DNA from: Cerrena zonata
Taxonomy: Eukaryota > Basidiomycota > Agaricomycetes > Polyporales > Cerrenaceae
DNA length: 64,000 nucleotides
Assembly (NCBI GenBank): GCA_038087015.1
Contig: JASBNA010000011.1
Span: 868,001-932,000 of the forward strand
Direction of reading: 5' to 3'
Under the pieces are notes generated by a model that worked only from the letters and a program-made list of their open reading frames with translations, was not told where the DNA came from and searched no databases. Both the position numbers and the translations under genes were made by a program. Below, one piece after another: positions 21,368 to 32,526 of this stretch. Within the stretch, counting starts at the first letter, position 1; each line of letters opens with the position of its first letter.

Positions 21368-23785
21368 TTACTTCCGAATCCGAGGGCGTAAAACACGATC
21401 ACAAGGAGGAGCTGGTACTTGCCGCCGCTGAGCTGGACGAACATCTTGCTTTCTATCGCCTTCGTCGTTGACATGAGCAGTACGTTTGCGTCGGTGGCCG
21501 TCGTCATCTTCAGGTTCAAGGTCGTCTCGGGTCCGCTTCTTGCCACGCTTGCCTTTTTTCGCTGGTGGGGCCTTGATCCGGGGTTTTGGCTGCAGCTTGG
21601 GTTCAGGTACGTTTACTTCCTCGTCAAGGTTACTGTCTTGATTAAGCTGTCCTTGGGGCGAGATCTCTTCAGCTTGAGCACCGTGTACCTCCTGCCCACT
21701 CCAGTCGGTATCCCCACTCCAGTCGGTATCGGGATTGTTGAGGATATTATCAAAATGTGAAACGATGCTATAGATGTCCTTTTGAATCTCTGCTTGGTAG
21801 TCTTCCCAGATCTTCATCTTCTCCTCGCTATCCTTAGAAGCAGCAACCTTCCAAACGTGGTCTCGATGAAAACGACGGAATGAATCGAAGAAATCCTGCA
21901 GCGGTTTACATTCAAAAAGGGTTTGCGGTGTTCGGACCCATCCATATTTCAAACTACCGCCGATCATAATCTTGCCCCTGGATGTATCGAAGACCTCCTC
22001 GACTTCTTCGAAGACTCGCATAGAGAAACGTCCGCTATATTTGAAGTAGTGAATAGCGAAGAAAAGAAGAACCCATAAAAGGGATTCGAGGTCATCGAAG
22101 ATGTCGTGCTTCTTCGGCATGCTGTCCAGCAGATAGATGGAGAGGAATTGCCAAGTTCCCTATAAACCAGTCAGTAAGTGTTATATATCAGCACAAAAAT
22201 CCGTCATACGAATCGGTTAGTCCCCTCCGCGTCGACCCTCCCGGCTCGATCCCAGTCATTGAGAACTCCCCAAGGTCCCTCGCCACTCCCTCGCCTCTCC
22301 GTCATCATGACATTCCCCTTGCTGACATCACGATGGAAGATATTAGCTTTATGGAATGCACCGGCTATCGCTACGAAGGAAACAGTAAGCACTATATCAG
22401 CAGTCAAACACCTGGAATCGTACCGTACAAGACATCCCTCCCAACGAGCAATAGTTCCCTCGCGTTCTCGACATAGTCGAACGGAATTAGGAGCCCCGCG
22501 ACGATCCGTACATGGATCATATGGTGGATAGTCCCGGTGGGCTGTCTCCAACATTCTGTGCTGGGGTCGGAAAGAAGAGTGTCATTCGCTGTCTCCTGGG
22601 TGCGCGAGTCGACTAGGATGTCGCCTGCACATCTAACATCCGGAAGATTGGGTACTCCCTTGGCCTTGAGCTCGTAGTATATACTTGCCTCAGATTCACT
22701 CGAGTCTGGTCGCCAGCTATCCTTGAGCCAGAAAAGCTTCCCCTTATCGGTATCTTCAGTATCGATACATCTATCCGATGGGACGGGTACCGCAATATAA
22801 CCACGAGTAAATCGACCACAGGGTAGACTGTTGACAGGGATAGTGCTGCATTTGCACGCCAGATACCAGTGTACTCCACCACTGATATCGTTCACTTGTA
22901 TCTTCAGAATTGGGCCATCGAGACTTGCTACGCCGGGATGCGTGCGAAGATCGTTGTTCTGTACCCGTTCAAAGTACTCTGTGATGCAAGTCTGGAAGCG
23001 CGCCCGTTCCACATCGTCCGCAAGGGTCACAGTTGGATCATAACCTCGTTCAGCACGAGATAAAGAAGAGTAGCGTGCAAAGAATTCGTCCAGAGGTCTA
23101 GGATCCTTTCGAAAGCAGATGACATCCGAGACAACGATACAAGAGGGATCGAAGCGATAAAGGCGAGCACAGTCTCCATAGATATCCACAGCGAAGACAA
23201 AGAGGCGGTGTTGAGATTCCATCAGGCGAGCAGCATAGGAGAACATCCGACCACGGAATTCTTTGGCCTTAGTAGATTCATCCTCGAAAGCCCGGTCATC
23301 ATCAGGAGTGTCGCTATAGCCGTCAAGATATTGGTCTGGCCTCCACTCGACGAAGAAGTCCATAAGACCCCAATCACAGGGAGACGTCCTCTTGACACCA
23401 GACGGATAGACTGCGGTGTCAGGGCAGAGTTTGGGACCAAGCATGGGGTCGTTCTCTGTACAAGCTGAGAGAGAAACAAATTCGAAGCCAGGGCACATGT
23501 CCCCCATCGTCTTGGTCTATCACGGGGATACGTTAAGGATCACTAATTATATAAATGACTTAGACTTACGAATGGTTTGTATCTGCGTCGGGTCGGTATA
23601 CGGTGTAAGATGCTTTTCTTGCTCCTGTGATTAGAATACCGAGCTTTTGGTTTGGGTAGAAACTTGTCTAGAAAGTCCTGAGCAGGCATGGGGCCGATAG
23701 TACAATGCTGGGTATGCAACGCAATATGGCGATAAGCCTTTCTAGCATCAGAGTCAAATTCTGGCGCGGAATAAAGAGAGGACAT
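21368..23785 (-). CDS. FunK1-type fungal protein kinase, copy 1 (intact)
   Basis: Four exons on the minus strand: 23570-23785, 22424-23516, 22210-22370, 21368-22159; 753 residues. The N-terminal segment has IGPMPAQDFLDKFLPK. The middle region has CDWGLMDFFVEWRPD, QHRLFVFAVDIYGDCARLYR and ERGYDPTVT. The kinase core has FTRGYIAVP, LFWLKDSWRP, the catalytic loop FHRDVSKGNVMMTERR and the metal-binding position as LNDWDRA (Asp of NDWD in place of DFG). The C-terminus has HDIFDDLESLLWVLLFF and a basic tail ending DRVLRPRIRK. FunK1 is an expanded Agaricomycete kinase-like family (PF17667 type) whose substrates are mostly unknown; HRD..N and NDWD suggest catalysis is possible. It is the first of six head-to-tail copies. 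A short duplicated DTDWSG motif occurs near residue 650. Confidence 0.88.
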
Positions 23786-24151
23786 GACGAAGAAGTAAGC
23801 AGTGGATAGAAGAGAGGGAATATCGTTTGTGTCGCTTGCTAATAACCCTCTTAATCTCTGTCACGTTCAACTGATTTGATGATGCTACTCACAAGGGTTA
23901 CGCTGACGCTAGAGTTCGATTTCAACCAAGCTCGCGTAAAGGTGGTCTCCTCAAGAATGAAGCCAGTCGTTATTAGTGCAAAGGTAACGGTATACACAAG
24001 GGGAGGCGCGATCATACGCATCAATCCAAAGTTACCTTGGTGTCACAGTCGCGTCGCGTCACATGTGTGATGAACTCCAAAATTGTGTCTAGCGACTACT
24101 TGCAGAACCATAAATACGATCAGCCGAATCGTACACTCTCAGACCCTTTCA

Positions 24152-24383
24152 TTGCTATCTCATTGTCTTTTCCTGTGGTTGTGGACTCCCCGGGCTCGTG
24201 CTGGGTCGTAGTCGCTGACAGAAGGGCGTATGCTGGCATGCCTTTTGGAGCCCCCCTTACTCAAGCAACCGGACCTCAGTTTTGATGCTATTGCTATTCC
24301 CTGTTGTTGTGGACTCCCCGGGCTCATGCAGGGTTGTAGTCGCAGACAGAAGGCCTTACATTGGCATACCTTTTCGAAGCCCC
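24152..24383. repeat. Two diverged tandem copies of a ~100-bp unit
   Basis: Copies at about 24152-24254 and 24287-24383 share GTGGACTCCCCGGGCTC, GTAGTCGC.GACAGAAGG and GGCAT.CCTTTT.G.AGCCCC at a spacing of about 127 bp. Further, weaker resemblance continues to about 24900. Confidence 0.6.
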
Positions 24384-25918
24384 GAAAACACAAGAAGATG
24401 TACTACAGTGTCAACACCTGTCGCCAAAGCCTCTAGGCCTCACAACGGTCTCCCTTACTGTGCTGGAACCCTAGACAGGTGTTGTTGTACCAAAGTCGCG
24501 AACGAACGGGGATGGATGCGCTCACTGTCATCTTGGATGTAACAAAGATAGGGGCTACTAGAAGAAAGACAGGCTGCTATCGAGTAACTCTCTTTCCTGG
24601 ACTCCGTGCTTTCTGTCGACCCCCCTGACCCATTGTTAACGATGTCTTCTCAGACGGCATGGGTGGATGCCAGCCATGCACTGTGGATGTACTTGAAATA
24701 GGGGCTATCACTATTTTTACATAGGCACTCCCTTGAACCCTTCCGAAGACGTTATGTGTTGAGCACTACCATCCCCGCTACGATAATATATTTCTCTATG
24801 TGAAATAGGCCTTGCAGAGTCCAAGTGCTTGAGGATAGATGGCTTCGCAATTGCCATATATATTCAAATAGGGGCTTGCACCGTTGTGTAGTTGCCGTAA
24901 CTTGTTTATCCTCAGATGCTACATATATCGACTTCAAGGCATTGACACCATTGGAATGCTGATGTGCCCAGATCTCATTCCACTACCTCCTCTACTCACC
25001 AGAGCTTGAAAGCGAATATATGCTCTCAGGCTCGAGCTGGGAAAGAGATGTACCGGCATGCACCAATTGGCCTATGATGTCAACAGGTGAAGTTTCAACA
25101 TGGTACACTTTCCGCTACTACAGCTCCACATCCATCATGCGGAGAGGAGGGGTTTTTATTTATTTTTGTCCTGCACCACAAATAGTATCTGACCAATGTC
25201 ACACCCTCACACCGCCAGACCCTCGCACGTCTTACCATAGGAAGCATATTTCAAAAGCAAGACGAGTAACTGCCCGGTGAAGAATTGGGGTTGTCAGAAG
25301 GCTACTATCATCCATACCCTAGCATGCACAAAACAAACTTCCTTACAGTTACTCAGCAGGGTATTCATGTTATTGGATGAGGAGCTGGTACGAACTACTA
25401 TGGAATCTCAAGCAGTCTGATGAATTCAAGGCCTATTGGCTTAGTTATGGATTCATGCGGTATGTTACAGGACGGTATACAGTTCTAATCTGTACAACTT
25501 ATACACCACCATGCTAGTCCTAGGACGATGCACTACATATCGACGACAATTCTGGAGGTATATTCTCGTAGGCAAATCTAGAGTAATATTCTCATATAGA
25601 GATATGCTTTTCTCTGCCCATAGGTTTTTCCCACAGGGTTTTCCTTAGGCTAGAGTTTTTAATGCATCTCATCAAGATATATGGGAGGGGTTCTGGGATG
25701 ATTCGTGCCAACAGTGATATTTTTCCCATTGGGTTTTGCTGGCGGTCGAGTTGTTGCATGATCTCACCAATGAAAGAATAGTTTCAGTTATGTAGGATGG
25801 GTAGAGATGTACGGTGGACTGGATGTACCTATCTAAGTAGCTAGCACAGTTGTGTATGTACTTGTAGACCTAGGCACAAGGTATCTGCGGGCGCATATAT
25901 GGCTGAAACAATACAAAC

Positions 25919-25936
25919 CTCTCTCTCTCTCTCTCT
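25919..25936. repeat. (CT)9 microsatellite
   Basis: Nine uninterrupted CT dinucleotides, seen directly. Confidence 0.85.
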
Positions 25937-26258
25937 AAGTACTTACCGCTCATACAAAGTCATACTAGCTCTACGAGCCAATAAGCCGTGCATATGATTG
26001 TGAGGAGTACATATAGGTATATATTTATGTGTGCGACAGTACAGTTACATGGACAATGTACATATGATTCAGATGTCGGCGTAATGTCACAGTATCAGAC
26101 ACTTATGTAGGGATGCGTGAAATAGAGGAATTAACATATTATGTCTTCAAGTCATAATTATTACCAGATTGTTACAGGAAACTAATCATAAGCACTGGGT
26201 AGTAAATGGCACAAGCTATTTCGTAGTCCTTGGGCGTAAATTGTATGTACTCTGGACT

Positions 26259-28806
26259 TTAACGCCGAGAGGCACCGATATCTTGAGTCTTTTTATCACT
26301 CGTTCCATCGGCTTCCTCCATAATTGCAGCAAGTTTGGTATCAGCATCGACATCCTTTGATCCTACAATATCTAGATGGCGATCACCCTTTTTAGCTTGG
26401 TTATCTTTTTTAGTAAGACTACTCTTGGTTTGGGAAGTCCCGGAGTTCAGCACTGGTCGCGTAGTCGTCTCGCTGTCTGACTTCTTGGCGCGATACTGGC
26501 CACCACCTAGCCAATTACCTCGTTGTATTACCCTAGCCTGGACTTTGTCAATGTGCCTTTGCTTCTTGTTGAGCCTCTCTTGAGAAACTTGGTTTTTGTG
26601 TGACTCTTGATCACTCCAATCGACAGCAAGATCATCCAGAATGTCATCGAAGTAGGAAGTCAAGCGACAGATATTGTTTAGGATATCTTTTTGATATCGT
26701 TCAAATTTCTGCCTTCCTGCTTCACTTTCCAGCACGAGGGCCAAACACGCTTGATATTCCTTATGAAAGGCTCGGTATTTCTGGAAGAAGCTGGCCAGAG
26801 GTTTGCATTTGAACGACATTCGTGAACTTGAAAGCCATTTGGTTTTGCTATTGCCACCGTAATCTACTCTTCCTAAGGTCTCATCAGCCTGTTCGGAGAT
26901 TTCGTCGAAGATTTGATCTGAAGTTGATCCCGTATGCTCGAAGCGTTCAAGTGCAACACATAAGAGCACCCACAGAAGTGACTCAAGATCGTCACATACG
27001 TCGTGTGGCTTGGTAGGGTTAGCGAGTAGTGCGATGGAGGTAAATTGCCAGCTCGTCTAGGTGAAAATGAAAACTGTCAAAAGGAGACACTAGAATCCCG
27101 AAGACAAAAAGGATCCACATACGGTATAGACGTTATACTCGAGTGTGGTTCTGCCTATTATTTTGGAACAGTCCCAGTCGCTGAGGATGCCCCATGGGCC
27201 AACACTGTCGGAATCAGATCGTGCTTCAGTCATCATGATGTTGGTCTTGCAAAGATCACGATGGCAGACATTTGTAATCTTGAACGCTATGGCAATTGCG
27301 ATGAAAATAAGACAGAAATTAGCATTGTGTTATCAACGAAACTTAAATCAATAGACTTACTTTCCATAACATCTCGCCCAACGAGCAAGAGATCCTTCGC
27401 GTTCTCGACTTCTTCAAGGGGGATAAGGAGTTCTAAAATGATGCGAAGATGAATCAGGTGTCGGGTGATATTGGTCGGTCGCCTCCAAGATTCGGCGGTC
27501 TTCTCGGAGAGGAGGGTATCGTTGGTTGTCTCCTGGAAGCATGTTCCGTCCTTGACATCTCCAGCATGTCGAATATGTGGAAGGTTGGGAACCCTATTGT
27601 TCTTAAGAAGATGATACATGGCTAGTTCAGAGACACATGATGCCGATCGCCAATAGTCCTTGAGCCAGAACAACTTCCCCTTATCGCCGTCGGATTGTTC
27701 CATGCCATCCTCTTCTTTATTGGAATCCAGCGCCACAGAAGTTTTTTCAGCTGGAGTAGCAATAAATCCGCGAGTCAACTTTCCGCACGGAGAGAGATTA
27801 GCGGGTGCGGATGTGGGTTTAGTGACAAGATAGTAGTGAATTTTCCCGTCCATATCATTGACTTGTACCTTGAAGATCTCGCCATGATCGTGGACCCCAG
27901 GATGTTTGCGCAACTTCTTGTTTCGAACCCTTACATCGTATGCCTTGACACGAGCACGAAAAAGCCTTTGTTCCGCCTTATTCGCAGGAGTGACAGTTGT
28001 ATCATAGCCCCGCTGAGCTGGTGATAGACCACAGTACCATTTGATGAAGTCCACTAGTGGCGTAGGGTCCTCACGATAGTTGAAGACATCGGTGACAACG
28101 ATAGAAGAAGGATCAAAGCGAAAGAAACGAGCGCAGTCTCCGTAGACAGCAATAGCAAACACAAAGAGTCGGAATTGGTTGTCCATTATCTGAGCGGCAT
28201 AAGAGTACATCTGGCCGCGACTTTTCATAGCCGCATTAGAGTTGAGATCCAGAATGTCGTTCTTGTCAGATCCGCGATCATATCCATCAGAGGTTAAGTC
28301 GACCTTCCACTCGATGAAGAATTCAACGAGTGCCCAGAGTAGAAGAGCATCCCTTTTAGCCTGATCCGAGTATGTAACAAGGTCTGGAAATAAGCTATGT
28401 TTGGCCTTTGGATCCTTACTATTGCTCGTAATGGCAAATTCCAAACCCGGGAATTCACCTGACTTGGTCACGATATCCACCTGATTCAAGTGTCAGAATT
28501 TCTAGAGATAGTTACATTGGCGTGTACTGGACTCACGAAGGGCTGATATCTTTCTTTCTCATTCCCGTCAGTCGGAATAGATTCGAAAAAGTCGGGCGCA
28601 ACCTTCAGCTCGGATTTCCGAGTGGTGGGCATAAACCTATCTAGGAAGTCCTGAACGGGCATTGGGCCAATTGAGCAGCCGAAGTTATCCTTGGCCACAC
28701 CGCGATGGATTTCCATGGAACTTGGCTGGATACGCGAATTTGCATAGTAGCTCGAGGTAGTTTTTTTGATTGCAGAGATCAGTTTATTGGATTTCTGGGT
28801 CGTCAT
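26259..28806 (-). CDS. FunK1-type fungal protein kinase, copy 2 (divergent)
   Basis: Four exons on the minus strand: 28537-28806, 27361-28480, 27123-27286, 26259-27056; 783 residues. The order of motifs is as in the other copies: IGPMPVQDFLDRFMP, LLLWALVEFFIEWKVD, RGYDTTVTPA, LTRGFIATPA, LFWLKDYWRS, catalytic loop CHRDLCKTNIMMTEA and SDWDCS. It is the most diverged copy: longer N-terminus, acidic insert DSNKEEDGMEQSDGDKG, and a C-terminal tail without the DRVLRPR ending of its neighbours (it ends DIGASRR). The acceptor for exon 3 is 12 nt further in than in the other copies, because the old acceptor AG now reads CG; the shift keeps frame but drops four residues. Start 28806 (MTTQKSNK) is preferred over an in-frame ATG at 28923 because a TATA-like stretch lies just upstream. 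Confidence 0.82.
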
Positions 28807-30161
28807 AACGAGGTGGTGGGAGAGAGAAAGAGGGAGGAACTGTGGCAATGGGTCTATAGAAATATATAAAGAAATTCTAAGCGAGGACATATGAGTCGGC
28901 GCCATTTTCCAACCATTGGCCAAGGTTTGTCTTGATGTATAGACAAAGGCTACTTCCCGCCTGCATCAATGAGTCCTGCTATTGTTCATAAAATGAATTC
29001 ATTCCAGCTCACCAGATAGATAAATCAGAGGGCTTTTTGACACTGATGCCCGCGGATTTATACGGTCATTGGGTTGGGAAGGGGTTCAGGAAGGGTAATG
29101 TGATAAACATAAATAGATACGTGCCAGATCAGCAAATACACGCCATAACGATGAGAACACGGATCACTCACTCTGTGTCACTACCTGCGCTGATTTCGTA
29201 TGGAAACTTATACCTATATGGGCCTTATCCTAGAGGTGCCCTGCATGATTGGTATCGTCCGTATCATACCGTGGGATCGAAGTTGATACTGTGGTCGGTG
29301 GTTATGAGTGTTACGAATTATAACATTCGCCTTCTTGATTAACTTGTTCCCCACTCACCAATTTTGTATTTCTAATTCATAAATCGTCATCTTGGGCACT
29401 CACCTCTCTCGTCACTTTCTACACATGAAAATGCGCTATATCGTTCGACGACGAACATATAGATATCCAAAGCAGAGTATAGCCTAGGTTGACGGGCTAC
29501 ATCCATTTTTTGTGGTAACAGACAGAGACGCAGACTCGAAGCATATACAGCTGACACGTGTCGTTTGTGATCGATGATCTTTGATCAAGGTAAGTAGAAG
29601 ACATGTCAAGACGCATGCGAGCAACTGCAGTATTCGAGTCATGACTCGGAGCTTGAAGAGGTTAGTATCTAAACTCGGTCGGGGTAAGATAGAAATGACT
29701 TTAGCGTTGGCGCAAGTGACCTGGCAGAAGTCAAGGAGGTCGTCGGCGAGAACGAGAGCAAGCTTTATATAGCAATGAAAGTGGCATCGTGAGGAAAGGC
29801 CTGCTCCGTTGTTGGTCTTGAGCTAGTCTCGACGGGATCCAGTGGGATGAGTGAGTACTGGCAGAAACCTCAAGCTTCAAACCTAAGCTCGATACGGAAA
29901 ATGATCGTCGAATATCATGTGGCGGTGCTTCTCAACGGGCACAAACCTGCACAAACCTGATCACTTGAAATATTGTATAGGGGACTGTCGTCTGCCTCCT
30001 TCAATTATCTAGGTTGTGTTCATTGTGCAGGCAGTACACATACATCATCATCCTAGTCAAATCGATAGGATTTTTGTCAAATTTCCAACTAAAACGTCGC
30101 TAATATAATGGTACTTTTGTCTAATTCTACACATAGATAATAATAAATTAGCGGTAAGACT
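28807..30161. other. Spacer between FunK1 copies 2 and 3
   Basis: Contains the promoter of copy 2 (TATA-like TTTATATATTTC on the minus strand near 28858-28870) and the 3' flank of copy 3. No gene or transposon end recognised. Confidence 0.4.
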
Positions 30162-31738
30162 CTACTTCCTAGTCCTTGGACGCAAGACACGGTCGCAAGG
30201 CGGAGCTGAGAAATGGCGGCGACGAGGTGCCCGGACAGCAGTAGTCCGCTCCTTTGCCTCAATAGCAAGGCGTTTGGGCTGACGACTTCCATCGTCACCA
30301 TTATCTTCTGGATGGCCTCGTTTCCGCTTCTGGCCACCTTTTCCTTTCGGCAACTTGAGCAGCCGGTCGTGCTTCCTCTTCGTCACCCGGATCGCCCATC
30401 TCGTCGTCACGTCTATCATCTTGACCCTGCTGTACTGGAGGTGGTGCCTCTGTAGAGCGGTAGTCGTGAGCCTCTTGACCACTCCAGTCGGTATCAGGAT
30501 TGTTGAGAACGTTGTTGAAATGAGAAACGAGGCTGTAAACATCTTTTTGGATTTCTGCCTCATAATCCTCCAAAGCCTGCTTTTCCTCCTGATCTTTTCT
30601 AGAGAGCGCAATCTTCCAAAGATGGTCCTGGTGAAAATTACGGTACGAATCGAAGAAGTCTTGCAGCGGTTTGCAATCGAAGACGATCACAGGTTCATCG
30701 AGCCACCATAACTTCCGATAGCCACCTTGTACTATTCGGCCGTGGTTTTCACCCATGACATCACAGACTTCATCGAATAGTTGCTTATCGAAGTCACCTG
30801 TATATTTGAAGTTATGGATAGCGAAGAAGAGTAGAACCCATAGAAGAGATTCGAGGTCGTCGAAGATATCGTGTAACTTTGCAGCGTTCCTCAATAGTGA
30901 ACAAGATATAAATTGCCACGTTCCCTGTAAAAGTATGTCATTACCGGCCCGTTAGTGTAGGAAGAAAATGCGTACAGTACGACCAGCTAAGTCGGCATCC
31001 GTCCGTGTGGCGCGATCCCAATCGTTGAGGACTCCCCATGGACCTTCGTCGTCGCCTCGTCTCTCGGTCATCATGAGGTTTCCCTTGCTAAGGTCGCGAT
31101 GATACATGCTCCCCTTGTGAAATGCACCCGCAAGCGCTGTCACACCGGAAGAAGTAAGTGTCGTATCGACAAAACGGTACCAAAGAGCTTACCATGCAAT
31201 ACGTCTCGCCCAACCAGTAATAGCTCCTTCGCGTTCTCAGCATAGTCGAGAGGAATAAGAATAAGGAGTCCTGACACAATCCTGTGATGAATCATGTGGT
31301 GAATGGTATCAGTTGACCGTCTCCAGGACTCGGTGCTGGAATCAGAGAGTAGGGTGTCGTTTACGGTCTCTTGGATGGTGGATCCAACCAGGACATCTCC
31401 CGCACATAGAATATCCGGAAGGTTCTGAACACCTTTGTCTTTGAGCTCATAGTATATGCTAGCCTCTGACTCGGATGAGCTCTGTCGCCAAGAGTCTTTG
31501 AGCCAAGTCAGTCCTTTCTTGAAAGTGTGTTGTCTAGATTCATGAGATGTGTTACACTGAACACGAGGCGAAGGAGAAGTCGACTGAGCAGAGGTTGCAA
31601 TGAAGCCACGAGTAAACCGACCACAAGGTAACGTATTAGTCGTTATCGTGTTACATTTACACGCCAGATACCAGTCTGGGTGTCCGTTTATGTCATGGAC
31701 CTTTATCTTCACCACATCGCCCTTGAGTGTTTGCACGT

Positions 31739-32478
31739 TGTCCTGCGCGAAACAAGTTTCACCCAGAATCATGAAGAAAACAGACAATTATGCACTATTT
31801 CTTACCTTTTACTTTCATTTTATATATCTTACTTTGATACGTTTACTTACGATAAGAATCTTTTCTATGCTACAGAACTATAAATAAATAAATAACTAAG
31901 TAGAACCTACCGGAACCTTCTACCAAAGTGATAGAACTTTGCGGAACCTTCCATTTCCTTCTCACTCTTTCTATTCATTTCCGTTTCTTTCTATCGTTTT
32001 CCAAGACATTCTTTTGACTGCTTAGTAATAGACATTCTCACACTTTCCGCCACTTTCTGGAGACTTCCGAGGCTCCTGATTGGCTGCTCAAAAGTGGGCA
32101 TTTTAGTATATATAGAGGTCCGAATCCTGCATGTACTTTAGCTACTTTGCTCCCCTTGAACAGTTCAAGTGGTATTCAAGACAAGTTTTCCCCACAAGTT
32201 ATAAGTTTAGGACCTAAGTTGGTCCCTCTTCAAGTTATATTCAGTATTATTGGACTTTCGACAAGTTCATCATCAGAGCATAGCTGCTCATCGTCATCAG
32301 TACCCCTATCTCGTCGAAGACATTACAATCGAACTCGAGTGTACTTCAAACCCCTCAAATCAAACGAACAACAGGGATAGTCGACGTAACGTCTCGTCCA
32401 CAATTCTCTGTAGGAAGGACTGTTCTATTCTAAGGTTTACATCTTAAACTTTTAGAGTATTCATCTTTTCCCACGACA
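31739..32478 (+). repeat. 5' LTR, 740 bp
   Basis: Begins TGTCCTGCGCG, ends CACGACA, and matches the 3' LTR throughout by eye. A TATA box (TATATATAG, 32107-32115) lies in its middle and probably sets the U3/R border downstream. Confidence 0.95.
32107..32115 (+). promoter_or_regulatory. LTR TATA box
   Basis: TATATATAG inside the 5' LTR; the same motif occurs at the matching place of the 3' LTR near 44714. Confidence 0.6.
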
Positions 32479-32482
32479 TCAT

Positions 32483-32500
32483 TGGAGCCCACCGCGAGGG
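32483..32500 (+). other. Candidate primer-binding site
   Basis: TGGAGCCCACCGCGAGGG starts 4 nt after the 5' LTR and begins with TGG, the complement of tRNA CCA. A primer tRNA would have 3' acceptor GGTGGGC-T-CCA; I cannot name it. It is not the initiator-Met type. Confidence 0.5.
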
Positions 32501-32526
32501 GTGATTAGTTCACTCCGTTCCTTTGT

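Larger units (their letters stand above)
23786..26258. other. 2.5-kb spacer between FunK1 copies 1 and 2, degenerate repeats
   Basis: No gene is supportable. Two diverged copies of a roughly 100-bp unit occur at 24152-24254 and 24287-24383, sharing TTGTGGACTCCCCGGGCTC. The motif ATAGGGGCT recurs at 24548, 24698 and 24868. A (CT)9 tract lies at 25919-25936. It looks like decayed repeat or transposon debris, not assigned further. Confidence 0.4.

Noticed and set aside
25600..25760. Possible decayed Copia LTR (TTTTTCCCACAGGGTTTTCC words)
   Set aside because: No matching second LTR, no TG..CA borders and no pol remains were found; left as unassigned repeat debris.
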